From Nonomuraea rubra (GTDB lineage Bacteria; Actinomycetota; Actinomycetes; Streptosporangiales; Streptosporangiaceae), in assembly GCF_014207985.1 (NCBI RefSeq), contig NZ_JACHMI010000001.1:9655001-9719000 (forward strand): a stretch of 64,000 bases of DNA, written 5' to 3'. Below are positions 26,852 to 34,873 of the stretch, piece by piece. Within the stretch, counting starts at the first letter, position 1. Every line of letters begins with the position of its first letter. The notes beneath the pieces were generated by a model that did not search any database, was not told the DNA's origin, and was given only the letters and a program-made list of their open reading frames with translations. The position numbers were made by a program, and so were the translations under genes.

Positions 26852-27430
26852 TCAGCCCGCCATCTCGGCGAGCTTGGCCGCCACTTCCTCCTCCCGGGCG
26901 ATGGCCGCCCGCTCCAGCACCCTGCTGATGCTCGGCGACGCCTCCCCGCCCGTCACCCGCTGCACCGGCTGCTCCAGCCAGTCGAAGAGCCGCCGCTGGA
27001 TCTCGTCCGCCAGCCAGCCCCCCGTACGACGTGCCCACCGGCCCCTGCTCGGCGATGAGCACGTTGTTCGTCTTCCTGACGCTCGCCCCGACCGTCTCCC
27101 AGTCCAGGCTCGCCCGGTCCAGCCAGCGCAGGTCGATCACCTCGGCGTCCACCCCTGACGCCTCGGCCGCCCGCAACGCGTACGTGGTCATCGCCAGGTA
27201 CGTCAGCACGGTCACCGCCGAGCCGACCCGCCGTACCCGGGCCCGGCCGACAGGGATGCAGTAGTCCAGGTCGTCCACCGGGCACTCACCCGTGGAGCCG
27301 TACAGGTCGACGTGCTCCAGCACCACCACCGGGTCGCGGCAGAGCAGCGCGCTGTTCATCAGGCCCACGTAGTCGAACGGCGTCGAAGGGGCCACGATGC
27401 GCCAGCCCGGCGCGGTGGGTGTACTTCCTG
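26852..27430 (-). pseudogene. Decayed alpha-ketoacid dehydrogenase E1 beta subunit (C-terminal remnant, frameshifted)
   Basis: Read from about 27430 downwards, the sequence starts abruptly in the middle of an E1-beta protein ([25 protein letters not shown]). It continues through the C-terminal transketolase domain to VLIAEQGPVGTSYGG near 27020. There the frame is lost in a run of six G (six C on the plus strand, 27018-27023). With five G the frame continues WLADEIQRRLFDWLEQPVQRV and ends AAKLAEMAG-stop at 26852. So there are two lesions, a missing N-terminal half and a +1 frameshift. No E1-alpha or E2 gene is nearby. The gene cannot give a functional subunit. Confidence 0.85.
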
Positions 27431-27479
27431 GCACCTTGGGGAATGCAGTTCGAGCTGGTCTCGTACCCGGGGGCGTTCG

Positions 27480-28121
27480 ATGCGGGCGCCTGAGAGCCAG
27501 CGGGTGGCCGACCACCTGCGCGAGGCCATCCTGAGCGGTGCGATCGCGCCCGGCGAGCGGATCAGGCAGGAGGAGCTGGCCGATCGGCTCGGCGCCAGCC
27601 GGCTGCCGGTGCGCGAGGCGCTGCGCATGCTGGAGGCGGAGGGGCTCACCGAGCACCATCCGCGCAGGGGCGCCCGGGTACCCAGGCTCGGCATGCACGA
27701 AGTGGAGGTGATCTATCAGATGCGCGAGCGGCTCGAACCTCTCGCCCTGGCCGAGAGCATCCCGCACCTGACCGGCGACGATCACCGGCGGCTCGGGGAG
27801 ATCCAGGACCAGATCGAGGCCAACACCGATCTCGGCGAGTTCCTCGTGCTGGATCGCGAGTTCCACCTGCTGACCTACTCGGGGTGCACGATCGAGCAGC
27901 TCTCCGGCATGGTCGTCAGGCTGTGGAACGCCACGCAGCACCACCGGCGGGCGTTCATGCGGCTGACGGGGCCGGCGCGGCGGTGGGTGGTCAACGCCGA
28001 GCACCGGCTGCTGCTCGACGCGATCGAGCGGCGCGACGCCGTGGACGCCGAGCGGTGCCTGAGCGGGCACATCAGGCGCACGCGGGTCGAGCTCTGCCGG
28101 CATCCCGAGGTGTTCACATGA
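27480..28121 (+). CDS. GntR family (FCD) regulator of the molybdenum hydroxylase operon
   Basis: A 213-residue FCD-type GntR protein. The winged helix spans about 8-72 ([27 protein letters not shown]). The helical effector domain contains [12 protein letters not shown] and [12 protein letters not shown] with the metal-binding His residues. ATG 27480 was chosen as the first Met of the conserved frame; the open frame extends upstream only through antisense of the decayed E1 gene. Its stop overlaps the ATG of the 2Fe-2S subunit (ATGA), so regulator and enzyme are co-transcribed and probably autoregulated. Confidence 0.9.
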   Translation: MRAPESQRVADHLREAILSGAIAPGERIRQEELADRLGASRLPVREALRMLEAEGLTEHHPRRGARVPRLGMHEVEVIYQMRERLEPLALAESIPHLTGDDHRRLGEIQDQIEANTDLGEFLVLDREFHLLTYSGCTIEQLSGMVVRLWNATQHHRRAFMRLTGPARRWVVNAEHRLLLDAIERRDAVDAERCLSGHIRRTRVELCRHPEVFT

Positions 28122-28567
28122 TCAGGATGACCGTCAACGGGGCTCCCGCCGAGGTGGCGGCCGATCCCGGCACGCCGCTGCTCGACGTGCTGCGCGGGGA
28201 GCTGGGGCTGGTGGGCACGCGGTTCGGGTGCGGGGTGGGCCTGTGCGGGGCGTGCTTCGTGCTGCTCGACGGGGTGGTGACGGCCGCCTGCGACACGCCG
28301 CTGTCGGCGGCCGAGGGGCGGTCGGTGGTGACGGTCGAAGGGCTCGCACCGGGGGACGAGCTGCACGCTGTGCAGCGGGCGGTGCTGGAGGAGCAGGCGG
28401 GGCAGTGCGGGTACTGCCTGTCGGGGATCATGGTCAGCGCCGCGGCGCTGCTGGCGCGCGATCCCCGGCCGGACGAGGAGGCGGTGGTGGCGGCTCTGGA
28501 CCGCAACCTGTGCCGGTGCGGGGTGCAGCGGCGGGTGGTCCGCGCGGTGCTGAAGGCGGCCGAGTGA
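28118..28567 (+). CDS. [2Fe-2S] subunit of a xanthine-dehydrogenase-family molybdenum hydroxylase
   Basis: A 149-residue protein with a plant-type ferredoxin domain (C38, C43, C46, C58) and an alpha-helical second cluster domain (C97, C100, C132, C134). These are the eight ligands of two [2Fe-2S] clusters. It passes electrons from the molybdenum site to an acceptor. It is coupled by ATGA overlap to the GntR gene and by a short overlap to the large subunit. The absence of an FAD subunit gene makes this a two-subunit enzyme of the isoquinoline 1-oxidoreductase or bacterial aldehyde oxidase kind. Confidence 0.93.
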   Translation: MIRMTVNGAPAEVAADPGTPLLDVLRGELGLVGTRFGCGVGLCGACFVLLDGVVTAACDTPLSAAEGRSVVTVEGLAPGDELHAVQRAVLEEQAGQCGYCLSGIMVSAAALLARDPRPDEEAVVAALDRNLCRCGVQRRVVRAVLKAAE

Positions 28568-28642
28568 TGGGCTCGCCGGCCGGTGAGGGCCAGGGAGTTG
28601 GCGGCGGCCGGGTGATGGGCTCGTCCGGTGGTGAGGACCAGG
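28564..28642. repeat. Imperfect 31-bp duplication carrying two in-frame start codons
   Basis: 28564-28594 and 28612-28642 match at 26 of 31 positions and both begin gtgatgggctcg. They are 48 bp apart, so both starts are in the same frame of the large-subunit gene and add 16 residues between them. Confidence 0.75.
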
Positions 28643-30726
28643 CGATGGTGCTCGTCTCGGACGACGGCGCCGTCTCGGTCCGCGACGACGGCGTGATCTT
28701 CGTGCGGCTGGGGAAGGTCGAGCTCGGGCAGGGAGTGCTCACGGCGCTGGCCCAGATCGCGGCCGACGCGCTGGGCGCCGACCTGGGGCAGGTACGCATG
28801 CTGGCCGCCAGCACCGTCGCCGGGCCCGACGAGGGCATCACGGCGGGCAGCAGGTCGATCTCCCACGCGGGGCCGCCGCTGCGCGAGGCGTGCGCCCGCG
28901 TGCGGGCCGCCTGCGCGGCCGAGGCCGCCCGCCGCTGGGGCGTCGCCCCCGCCGAGGTCACGGTACGGCGCGGCGAGTTCCGCTGCGGGGGCCGGACGGC
29001 GACCTACGCCGACCTGGCGCCGGTGGCCGACGCGCTGACGGCGGGACCTCCCACGGACACCCTGCAGGCCGCCACCCTCCAGGCCGCCGCTCTGGAGGCC
29101 GAGGCGGCGCCGGCCGAGGAGCCGGTGTTCGTGGGCGTCAGCGTGCCGCGCCTGGACCTGCCCGACAAGATCGCCGGGCGGCCCCGGTTCATCCACGACC
29201 TGCGCCTCCCCGGCCAGCTCTACGGCCGGGTCCTGCGCCCGCCCTCCCCCGCCGCCCGCCTGGCCGGCCTCACCCCGCTCCCGGACCTCCACGTCGTACG
29301 GGACGGCTCGTTCGTCGGGGTGCTGGCCGAGACGGAGGCGGCGGCCGACCGGGCCCTGGCCCGGCTGCGGAAGGCCTGCGCGTGGGAGGACCACGACAGC
29401 CTCCCCGACGAGCACGACCTGGACACGTTCCTGCGCCGGGGCCCCCACGAGACGATCACCGTCCGCACCCCGGAGGACGCCCCGCCCGAGGGCGAGCCGC
29501 ACGCGGCCACCTACAGCAGGCCGTTCATCGCCCACGCCTCGATCGCCCCGAGCTGCGCCACCGCCCGCTGGAACCCGGACGGCACCCTCGACGTGTGGAG
29601 CCACACCCAGGGCGTCCACCCCTTGCGCAGGGCACTGGCGCGGATCCTGGGGGCGGAGGTCCAGGTGCACCACGTGGAGGGCGCGGGCTGCTACGGCCAC
29701 AACGCCGCCGACGACGTGGCGCTCGACGCGGCCCTGCTGGCCCGCGAGGCGGACGGCAGGCCGGTGCAGGTGCGCTGGAGCAGGCAGGACGAGCTGACGT
29801 GGGCCCCGTTCGGCTCGGCCATGTCGGTGGACGTGGCGGCGGTGGTGGACGAGGCGGGCCTGGTGCGCTCCTGGCGGTACGACGTGTGGAGCCAGGGCCA
29901 CCTCAGCCGCCCCGGCTACGCGGAAGGCACCCCCGGCCTGCTCGCCGGCGCCCACCTGGAGCGGCCGTGGGCGTACCCGGCGGCCGTGGACCCCTCACCG
30001 CAGGGAGGCTCCGGCACGGCGCGCAACGCGGTGCCGATCTACGACTTCCCCAGGATGGAGATCACCGCCCACCGGGTGCTGGAGACGCCCATCCGGTCGT
30101 CGGCGCTGCGCTCGCTGGGCGCGTTCATGAACGTCTTCGCCATCGAGTCGTTCATGGACGAGCTGGCCCTGGCCGCGGGCCTGGATCCGCTGGCGTACCG
30201 GCTGGCCCACCTGAGCGACCCCCGCGCCCGGATGGTGCTGGAGCGGGCGGCCGACGCGGCGGGCTGGGGCGGCGGGGCGGAGCTGGGGCTGGGGTTCGCC
30301 AGGTACAAGGGCGTCGGCGCGTACTGCGCCGCGGTGGCGGAGGTGGAGGCCGAGCAGGACGTACGGGTGCGCCGCCTGACCATCGCCGTGGACGTCGGCC
30401 AGGTGGTCAACCCCGACGGCGTGCGCAACCAGATCGAGGGCGGCGCCACCCAGGCGGCGAGCTGGACGCTGAAGGAGCGCGTGCGGTTCGACCGGCGGGC
30501 GATCACCAGCGGCGACTGGGAGAGCTACCCGATCCTGCGCTTCTCCGAGGCGCCCGAGGTGGCGGTGGAGCTGGTCGAGCATCCGGGCACGCCGTCGGCC
30601 GGCGCGGGCGAGGCGGCGCAGGGCCCGGTGGCGGCGGCCATCGCGAACGCGCTCGCCGCGACCCTCGGCGTCCGGATCCGCGATCTCCCGCTGGACCGCG
30701 AGGCGGTGCTTAAGGCCATTCAGTGA
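28567..30726 (+). CDS. Molybdopterin-binding large subunit of a two-subunit xanthine-dehydrogenase-family hydroxylase
   Basis: A 719-residue large subunit. It has an early molybdopterin-binding GKVELGQGVLTALAQI segment and, in the middle, SVPRLDLPDKIAGRPRFIHDL, where the usual domain order begins. The C-terminus is GAGEAAQGPVAAAIANAL, where the Glu of GxGE is the catalytic base. The order suggests the IorB-like, N-terminally extended type. Such enzymes hydroxylate N-heteroaromatics or aldehydes next to the hetero atom using water. Start is ATG 28567 or GTG 28564; a 31-bp imperfect duplication creates a second in-frame start at 28612-28617. Only 6 bp separate it from the convergent M24 gene. 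Confidence 0.88.
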   Translation: MGSPAGEGQGVGGGRVMGSSGGEDQAMVLVSDDGAVSVRDDGVIFVRLGKVELGQGVLTALAQIAADALGADLGQVRMLAASTVAGPDEGITAGSRSISHAGPPLREACARVRAACAAEAARRWGVAPAEVTVRRGEFRCGGRTATYADLAPVADALTAGPPTDTLQAATLQAAALEAEAAPAEEPVFVGVSVPRLDLPDKIAGRPRFIHDLRLPGQLYGRVLRPPSPAARLAGLTPLPDLHVVRDGSFVGVLAETEAAADRALARLRKACAWEDHDSLPDEHDLDTFLRRGPHETITVRTPEDAPPEGEPHAATYSRPFIAHASIAPSCATARWNPDGTLDVWSHTQGVHPLRRALARILGAEVQVHHVEGAGCYGHNAADDVALDAALLAREADGRPVQVRWSRQDELTWAPFGSAMSVDVAAVVDEAGLVRSWRYDVWSQGHLSRPGYAEGTPGLLAGAHLERPWAYPAAVDPSPQGGSGTARNAVPIYDFPRMEITAHRVLETPIRSSALRSLGAFMNVFAIESFMDELALAAGLDPLAYRLAHLSDPRARMVLERAADAAGWGGGAELGLGFARYKGVGAYCAAVAEVEAEQDVRVRRLTIAVDVGQVVNPDGVRNQIEGGATQAASWTLKERVRFDRRAITSGDWESYPILRFSEAPEVAVELVEHPGTPSAGAGEAAQGPVAAAIANALAATLGVRIRDLPLDREAVLKAIQ

Positions 30727-30732
30727 GCCCGG

Positions 30733-31971
30733 CTAGTAGGCACTGGCCACGATCAGCTCCTTCGCGGGGAACAACGTCAGCACCCGGCAGCCCTCCGGCG
30801 TCACCACGACCTCCTCCTCGATCCTCGCGGCCGAGAACCCGTCGCTCGCCGGGCAGTACGTCTCCAGCGCGAACACCATCCCGGCCCGCAGCTCGATCGG
30901 CTCCCGCATGCTGTTGAGCCGCGAGATGATCGGCCGCTCGTGCAGCCCGAGCCCCAGCCCGTGCCCGAACTGCAGCCCGAAGGCCGCCATCTCGTCCTCG
31001 AATCCGAACTCGGCCGCCCGCGGCCACACCGCCGCCACCTGGTCGGTGCCCACTCCCGGCTTGATCATGGCGATGGAGGCGTCCATCCACTCGCGGGCCT
31101 TGACGTACGCCTCCCGCTGCGAGGCCGTCGCGCTGCCCACGCCGAACGTGCGGTAGTAGCACGTCCGGTAGCCGTTGTAGGAGTGGATGATATCGAAGAA
31201 CGCCTGGTCGCCGGGCCTGATCAGGCGGTCGGAGAAGTTGTGCGGGTGCGGGTTGCAGCGCTCGCCGCTCACCGCGTTGACGGCCTCCACCTGGTCGGAG
31301 CCCATCTCGTAGAGGCGCTTGTTGACCAGGGCGACGATCTCGTTCTCGCGGACGCCGGGCCTGAGCGCCTCGACGACGTCGTGGTAGACGCCGTCCACCA
31401 TGGCGGCGGCCTGCGTGAGCAGCATGATCTCGTCGGGCGACTTGATGACGCGGGCGTCCAGCATGAGCTGCTGGCAGTCCGCCACGCGCAGGCCCTGGCG
31501 CTGCATCTCGAACAGGAACGGCGGCTCCACGAGGTCCACGCCGACGGGCTCGCCGGCCAGCCCGGCGTCGGCCAGCAGGCCCTTGATCGTGCGGACGGCG
31601 TCCGCCATCAGGCCGGCCGTGGGCGCGATGGCGCCGCGCAGGCCGAGCATGCCCGCGTGGCAGTCGGCCGGGTCCAGCCACGGGCTGTGCAGGCGGTGGT
31701 GGCGGGCGGCGGAGCCGAAGTCCCACAACCTGGCGGGGCCGCCCCGGGTGAGCAGGGCGTACCTGGTCATCTTGTCGCCGAGGGCGCCGCCGATCCAGGT
31801 CTGGGTGACGTACCTGATGTTGTAGAAGTCGAACAGCAGGAACGCGCCGCACTCGCTGCCCGCCAGCGCGGCGCGGGCGCGGCCGAGGCGGTAGGCCCGC
31901 AGCCGGTCGAAGTCGACGCGCTGCTCGTAGTCCACGCCCATGTGGCCGGGGGCGGGCAGCGGCGTGCTCAC
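30733..31971 (-). CDS. M24 (creatinase/Xaa-Pro peptidase fold) family protein, probably metal-independent
   Basis: A 412-residue pita-bread-fold protein with the creatinase N-terminal domain (about 30-170) and the M24 catalytic domain (about 180-405). The first Asp (AFFDII), the His in FGHGLGLGLHERP and the Glu pair region (ALETY, IEEEVVV) are present. The second metal-ligand Asp, usually GYxxDxTRT, is replaced (NGYRTCYYRTF). This points to a creatinase-like C-N hydrolase rather than a dinuclear metallopeptidase. GTG 31971 overlaps the stop of the upstream dehydrogenase gene. Substrate unknown. Confidence 0.85.
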   Translation of the reverse strand: MSTPLPAPGHMGVDYEQRVDFDRLRAYRLGRARAALAGSECGAFLLFDFYNIRYVTQTWIGGALGDKMTRYALLTRGGPARLWDFGSAARHHRLHSPWLDPADCHAGMLGLRGAIAPTAGLMADAVRTIKGLLADAGLAGEPVGVDLVEPPFLFEMQRQGLRVADCQQLMLDARVIKSPDEIMLLTQAAAMVDGVYHDVVEALRPGVRENEIVALVNKRLYEMGSDQVEAVNAVSGERCNPHPHNFSDRLIRPGDQAFFDIIHSYNGYRTCYYRTFGVGSATASQREAYVKAREWMDASIAMIKPGVGTDQVAAVWPRAAEFGFEDEMAAFGLQFGHGLGLGLHERPIISRLNSMREPIELRAGMVFALETYCPASDGFSAARIEEEVVVTPEGCRVLTLFPAKELIVASAY

Positions 31972-32879
31972 GAGCCGAGCCCGTCGTCCACGGCCACGTC
32001 CTCGGGTTTGAGCTCGAGACCGGAGGCGGCGGCCTGGAGGTCGAGCAGGATGGCGAAGTCCTCGCCCGTCCTGCCGGTGCCGGCGGCGGCCTGGACGAGC
32101 TGCGCGGTGAGCGCGGTGACCGGCATGGCCACGCCCAGCTCGCGGGCGGCGGTCAGCCCCAGGTCGAAGTCCTTGCGCAGGAGCACGGGGGTGAAGGTGG
32201 GCGTGTAGTCGAGGTGCACGAACGCGGGCGACTTGTAGCGGGTGAACGGCGAGCCGACGACGCTGTCGTTCAGGAACTCCAGGAAGGCGTGGCGGGACAC
32301 GCCGCCCTTCTCGGCCAGCACGGTGACCTCGGCGAGCGTCTGGGTGACGACGCCGAGCAGCAGGTTGTGCGCGATCTTCACCAGGCGGGCGGTCTCGCCC
32401 TCTCCCGCGTACGTGGCCGACCTGCCCAGCCGGGCGAGCAGCCCGGACACCCGCTCGTACGTCTCGCGCGGCCCCGAGCAGACGAAGCTGAGCAGCCCGG
32501 CCCTGACGACCTTGGCGTTGCCGCTGACCGGCGCGGCCAGGAACCCGGTGCCCTGCCGCGCGCAGGTGGCGCGGGCGGCGGCGGACGCCTCGGCGGAGAC
32601 GGTGGAGCAGTCGACGACCACGCCGGGCCCCGGGCCGCCGTCGAGCAGCTCGCCGAGCACCTCGGTGAGGTCACCGGAGCCGGCGACCGTGGTGAAGACG
32701 ACGTCGCGGTCGCGCAGGGCGGCGATCGTGCCCACCACCTGCGCGCCGTGCTCGCGCAGCGGCTCCGCCTTGGCCCGCGTACGGTTCCACACGGCCAGGT
32801 CCACCCCGGCCAGGGCCAGCCGCTCGGCCATGGCGTAGCCCATCCGGCCGGTGCCGATCCAGCCTGCTGTCTGAGTCAT
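31968..32879 (-). CDS. 3-hydroxyisobutyrate-dehydrogenase-like NAD(P)-dependent oxidoreductase
   Basis: A 303-residue beta-hydroxyacid dehydrogenase. The Rossmann start WIGTGRMGYAMAERL contains GxGxMG. Substrate-loop VVDCSTVSAEAS and the catalytic-Lys segment KIAHNLLLGVVTQTLAE (K about 171) follow, and FTPVLLRKDFDLGLTAA is in the C-terminal domain. It oxidises or reduces a short beta-hydroxy- or semialdehyde-acid. The ATG overlaps the upstream hydrolase stop, giving a three-gene run hydrolase-dehydrogenase-M24. Confidence 0.9.
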   Translation of the reverse strand: MTQTAGWIGTGRMGYAMAERLALAGVDLAVWNRTRAKAEPLREHGAQVVGTIAALRDRDVVFTTVAGSGDLTEVLGELLDGGPGPGVVVDCSTVSAEASAAARATCARQGTGFLAAPVSGNAKVVRAGLLSFVCSGPRETYERVSGLLARLGRSATYAGEGETARLVKIAHNLLLGVVTQTLAEVTVLAEKGGVSRHAFLEFLNDSVVGSPFTRYKSPAFVHLDYTPTFTPVLLRKDFDLGLTAARELGVAMPVTALTAQLVQAAAGTGRTGEDFAILLDLQAAASGLELKPEDVAVDDGLGS

Positions 32880-33595
32880 CGTGTCGTGCCTTTCAGCCGC
32901 TGGGCCAGCCAGTCGGCGGTGTAGGGGCGGTGCCAGGGGGTGAGGTTGGCGCAGCCGTGGTTGCCCTCTTCGAGCATGAGCAGCTCGCTGTCGCCGCCCG
33001 TCGCGGCGGCCAGCCGCTCCGCCTGCCGCCAGGGGATCAGCCGGTCCTTGCGGCCGAACACGACCAGCAGCGGCGCGGTGATCGCGGATGCGGTGCCCTC
33101 CAGGGTGAGGGTGTAGGCGAGGCGGCGGGCCTCCTCCTGGGTGGGGGCGCCCGCCCGTACGCGGAAGGCCTCCCTGGTCAGCTCGGGCAGGCAGCTCCAG
33201 CAGTCGCCGAAGTCGTACGGGCCGGCCAGCGCCACGCACGCCTTGACCCGGTCCCCCCCGGCCGCCGCCACCCGGGGAGCGTAGTAGCCGCCCAGGCTTA
33301 CTCCCCAGACGCCGAGCCGGGAGCCGTCGATCCGCGGCTCGGCGGCCAGCGCGTCGAGCAGCGCCTTGCCGGGGCCCGACCAGTCGGCCCTGATCGGCAG
33401 GTCGTACTCGGCCTCGCCCTGGCCCGGCCCGTCCACGGCGAACGTGGCCAGCCCGCGTTCGAGGAAGAGCTGCTCGACCACCCGGTGCTCCTCCTTGGCC
33501 GAGTCGAGCCCGGACAGCATGAGCACGGCGGGATGCGGCCCGGGGCCCGGGGGCAGCCGGAGGACAGCAGCCGCCCGGTGGCCTGCGCCCGCCAC
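32876..33595 (-). pseudogene. N-terminally truncated alpha/beta hydrolase (2,6-dihydroxypseudooxynicotine hydrolase type)
   Basis: About 239 residues of an alpha/beta hydrolase. The triad is intact: Ser in GVWGVSLGGYYAP, Asp in FGRKDRLIP and His in EEGNHGCANLTPWH. The family normally has about 120 more residues (a helical N-terminal domain) before the HPAVLMLSGLDSAKEEHR strand. Here homology stops at about 33570, and the frame only finds a GTG in unrelated sequence at 33595. The gene abuts another gene stump on the opposite strand. It might still make a core hydrolase, but truncation is likely. Close relatives cleave C-C bonds in N-heterocycle breakdown. Confidence 0.65.
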
Positions 33596-33773
33596 CGCGG
33601 TGCGCTACCTGGAACGGCTCAAGGACCCCGGCGAGGGCCTGGTGCCCGACGGCCGGGCCGATGCGGCGTCGCTGTCCACGGTGCTCGGCCTCCGCCGCCG
33701 CCACGGCACCGCCCCCGGCGGGGACCTGTTCAGCGGCGGCCTGCTCGACCAGGGGGAAGGCGGCGACCGATGA
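33582..33773 (+). pseudogene. C-terminal stump of an unrecognised gene, ahead of the LacI gene
   Basis: An open frame ending at 33773 encodes about 60 residues (TAVRYLERLKDPGEGLVPDG..., ending GGLLDQGEGGDR). It has normal codon use but no credible start of its own. Its stop overlaps the ATG of the LacI gene (ATGA), as for a true last gene in an operon. I read it as the tail of a gene whose front was removed in the same event that cut the facing hydrolase gene. I do not recognise the family. Confidence 0.5.
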
Positions 33774-34804
33774 CCAACCCGAACCCGTCGCCCGCCCCCA
33801 CCCTCCGCGACGTCGCCGAGGCCGCCGGCGTGCACACCGCCACGGCCTCGCGCGCGCTCAACCCGAACACCCGCCGGCAGATCAGCGCCGAGACCGCCCG
33901 CCGCGTCATGCGGGCCGCGCAGGCGCTCGGCTACCAGCCGAACTCGGTGGCCCGCAGCCTCAAGACCTCCCGCACGGGCACGGTCGGCCTGGTCATCCCC
34001 GACCTCACGAACCCGCTGTTCCCGCCGATCGTGCGCGGCGTGGAGAGCGTCCTGGAGTCCGGCGGCTACCACGTCTGGATCGTCAACACCGACAACGACG
34101 CGGAACGCGAGCGCGCGAAGATCGAGTCGCTGCGTTCCCGCCAGGTCGAGGGCCTCATCGTCGCCACCGCCCGTCTGGAGCACCCGCTGCTGCGGCAGCT
34201 CCACGAGCAGGGGGTCCGGATGGTGCTGATCAACCGCCAGGTGGAGCACCTGGGCCTCCCGGCCGTGACCGGCGACGACGCCACCGGGGTGGCCGCCGCC
34301 GTACGCCATCTCGCCGCCCTCGGCCCCACCGGGATCGCCTACCTGTCGGGCCCGCTCAGCACCTCGACGGGCAGGGTGCGCGCGCGGGCGTTCCGGCACG
34401 CCGTACGCGACCTCGGGCTGTCCGATGAGCTGGTGGTGGAGTGCGCGCGCTGGAGCGAGAGCGACGGCGCCGCCGCGCTGCGGGCGCTGCTGGACCGGGG
34501 CGCCAGGTTCACGGCCGTCGTGGCGGGCAACGACCTCATCGCGCTCGGCTGCTACGACGTGTTCGCCGAGCGCGGCCTGTCCTGCCCCGGTGACGTGAGC
34601 GTGATCGGCTTCAACGACATGCCGTTCCTGGACAAGCTGCGCCCGCCGCTGACCACGGTCGCGGTGCCGCATCACGAGCTGGGCGCGGAGGCGGCCCGCA
34701 TGCTGCTGGACTGCATCGACGACCCGGGCCGCCCGGCGCGTACGCTGCTGCTCCCGGTGTCGCTGGTCGTGCGCGGCTCCACGGCCCCGCCAGGAGCTGG
34801 TTGA
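33770..34804 (+). CDS. LacI family transcriptional regulator
   Basis: A 344-residue LacI/GalR protein. The HTH is at about 11-33 (TLRDVAEAAGVHTATASRALN), the hinge region is NSVARSLKTSRTGTVGLVIPDLTNPLF (about 60-86), and a complete sensor domain ends VSLVVRGS. Regulators of this subtype often respond to hydroxy acids or sugars. The start ATG 33770 overlaps the stop of the truncated upstream frame, so its original operon partner seems to be lost. It now stands in front of a multicopper oxidase gene with 69 bp between them, and a link to that gene is not shown. Confidence 0.9.
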   Translation: MTNPNPSPAPTLRDVAEAAGVHTATASRALNPNTRRQISAETARRVMRAAQALGYQPNSVARSLKTSRTGTVGLVIPDLTNPLFPPIVRGVESVLESGGYHVWIVNTDNDAERERAKIESLRSRQVEGLIVATARLEHPLLRQLHEQGVRMVLINRQVEHLGLPAVTGDDATGVAAAVRHLAALGPTGIAYLSGPLSTSTGRVRARAFRHAVRDLGLSDELVVECARWSESDGAAALRALLDRGARFTAVVAGNDLIALGCYDVFAERGLSCPGDVSVIGFNDMPFLDKLRPPLTTVAVPHHELGAEAARMLLDCIDDPGRPARTLLLPVSLVVRGSTAPPGAG

Positions 34805-34873
34805 TCTTCCGCGTGGCGCGGCCCATTCTTGATCACTCTCCGTTACCTTGCCAGGTGAATGGGGGGATCCGCA

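Noticed and set aside
26799..28103. Minus-strand open frame of 434 codons running through the E1-beta remnant and the GntR gene
   Set aside because: The part opposite GntR is a shadow; only the middle section matches E1-beta, and its true C-terminus is in another frame.
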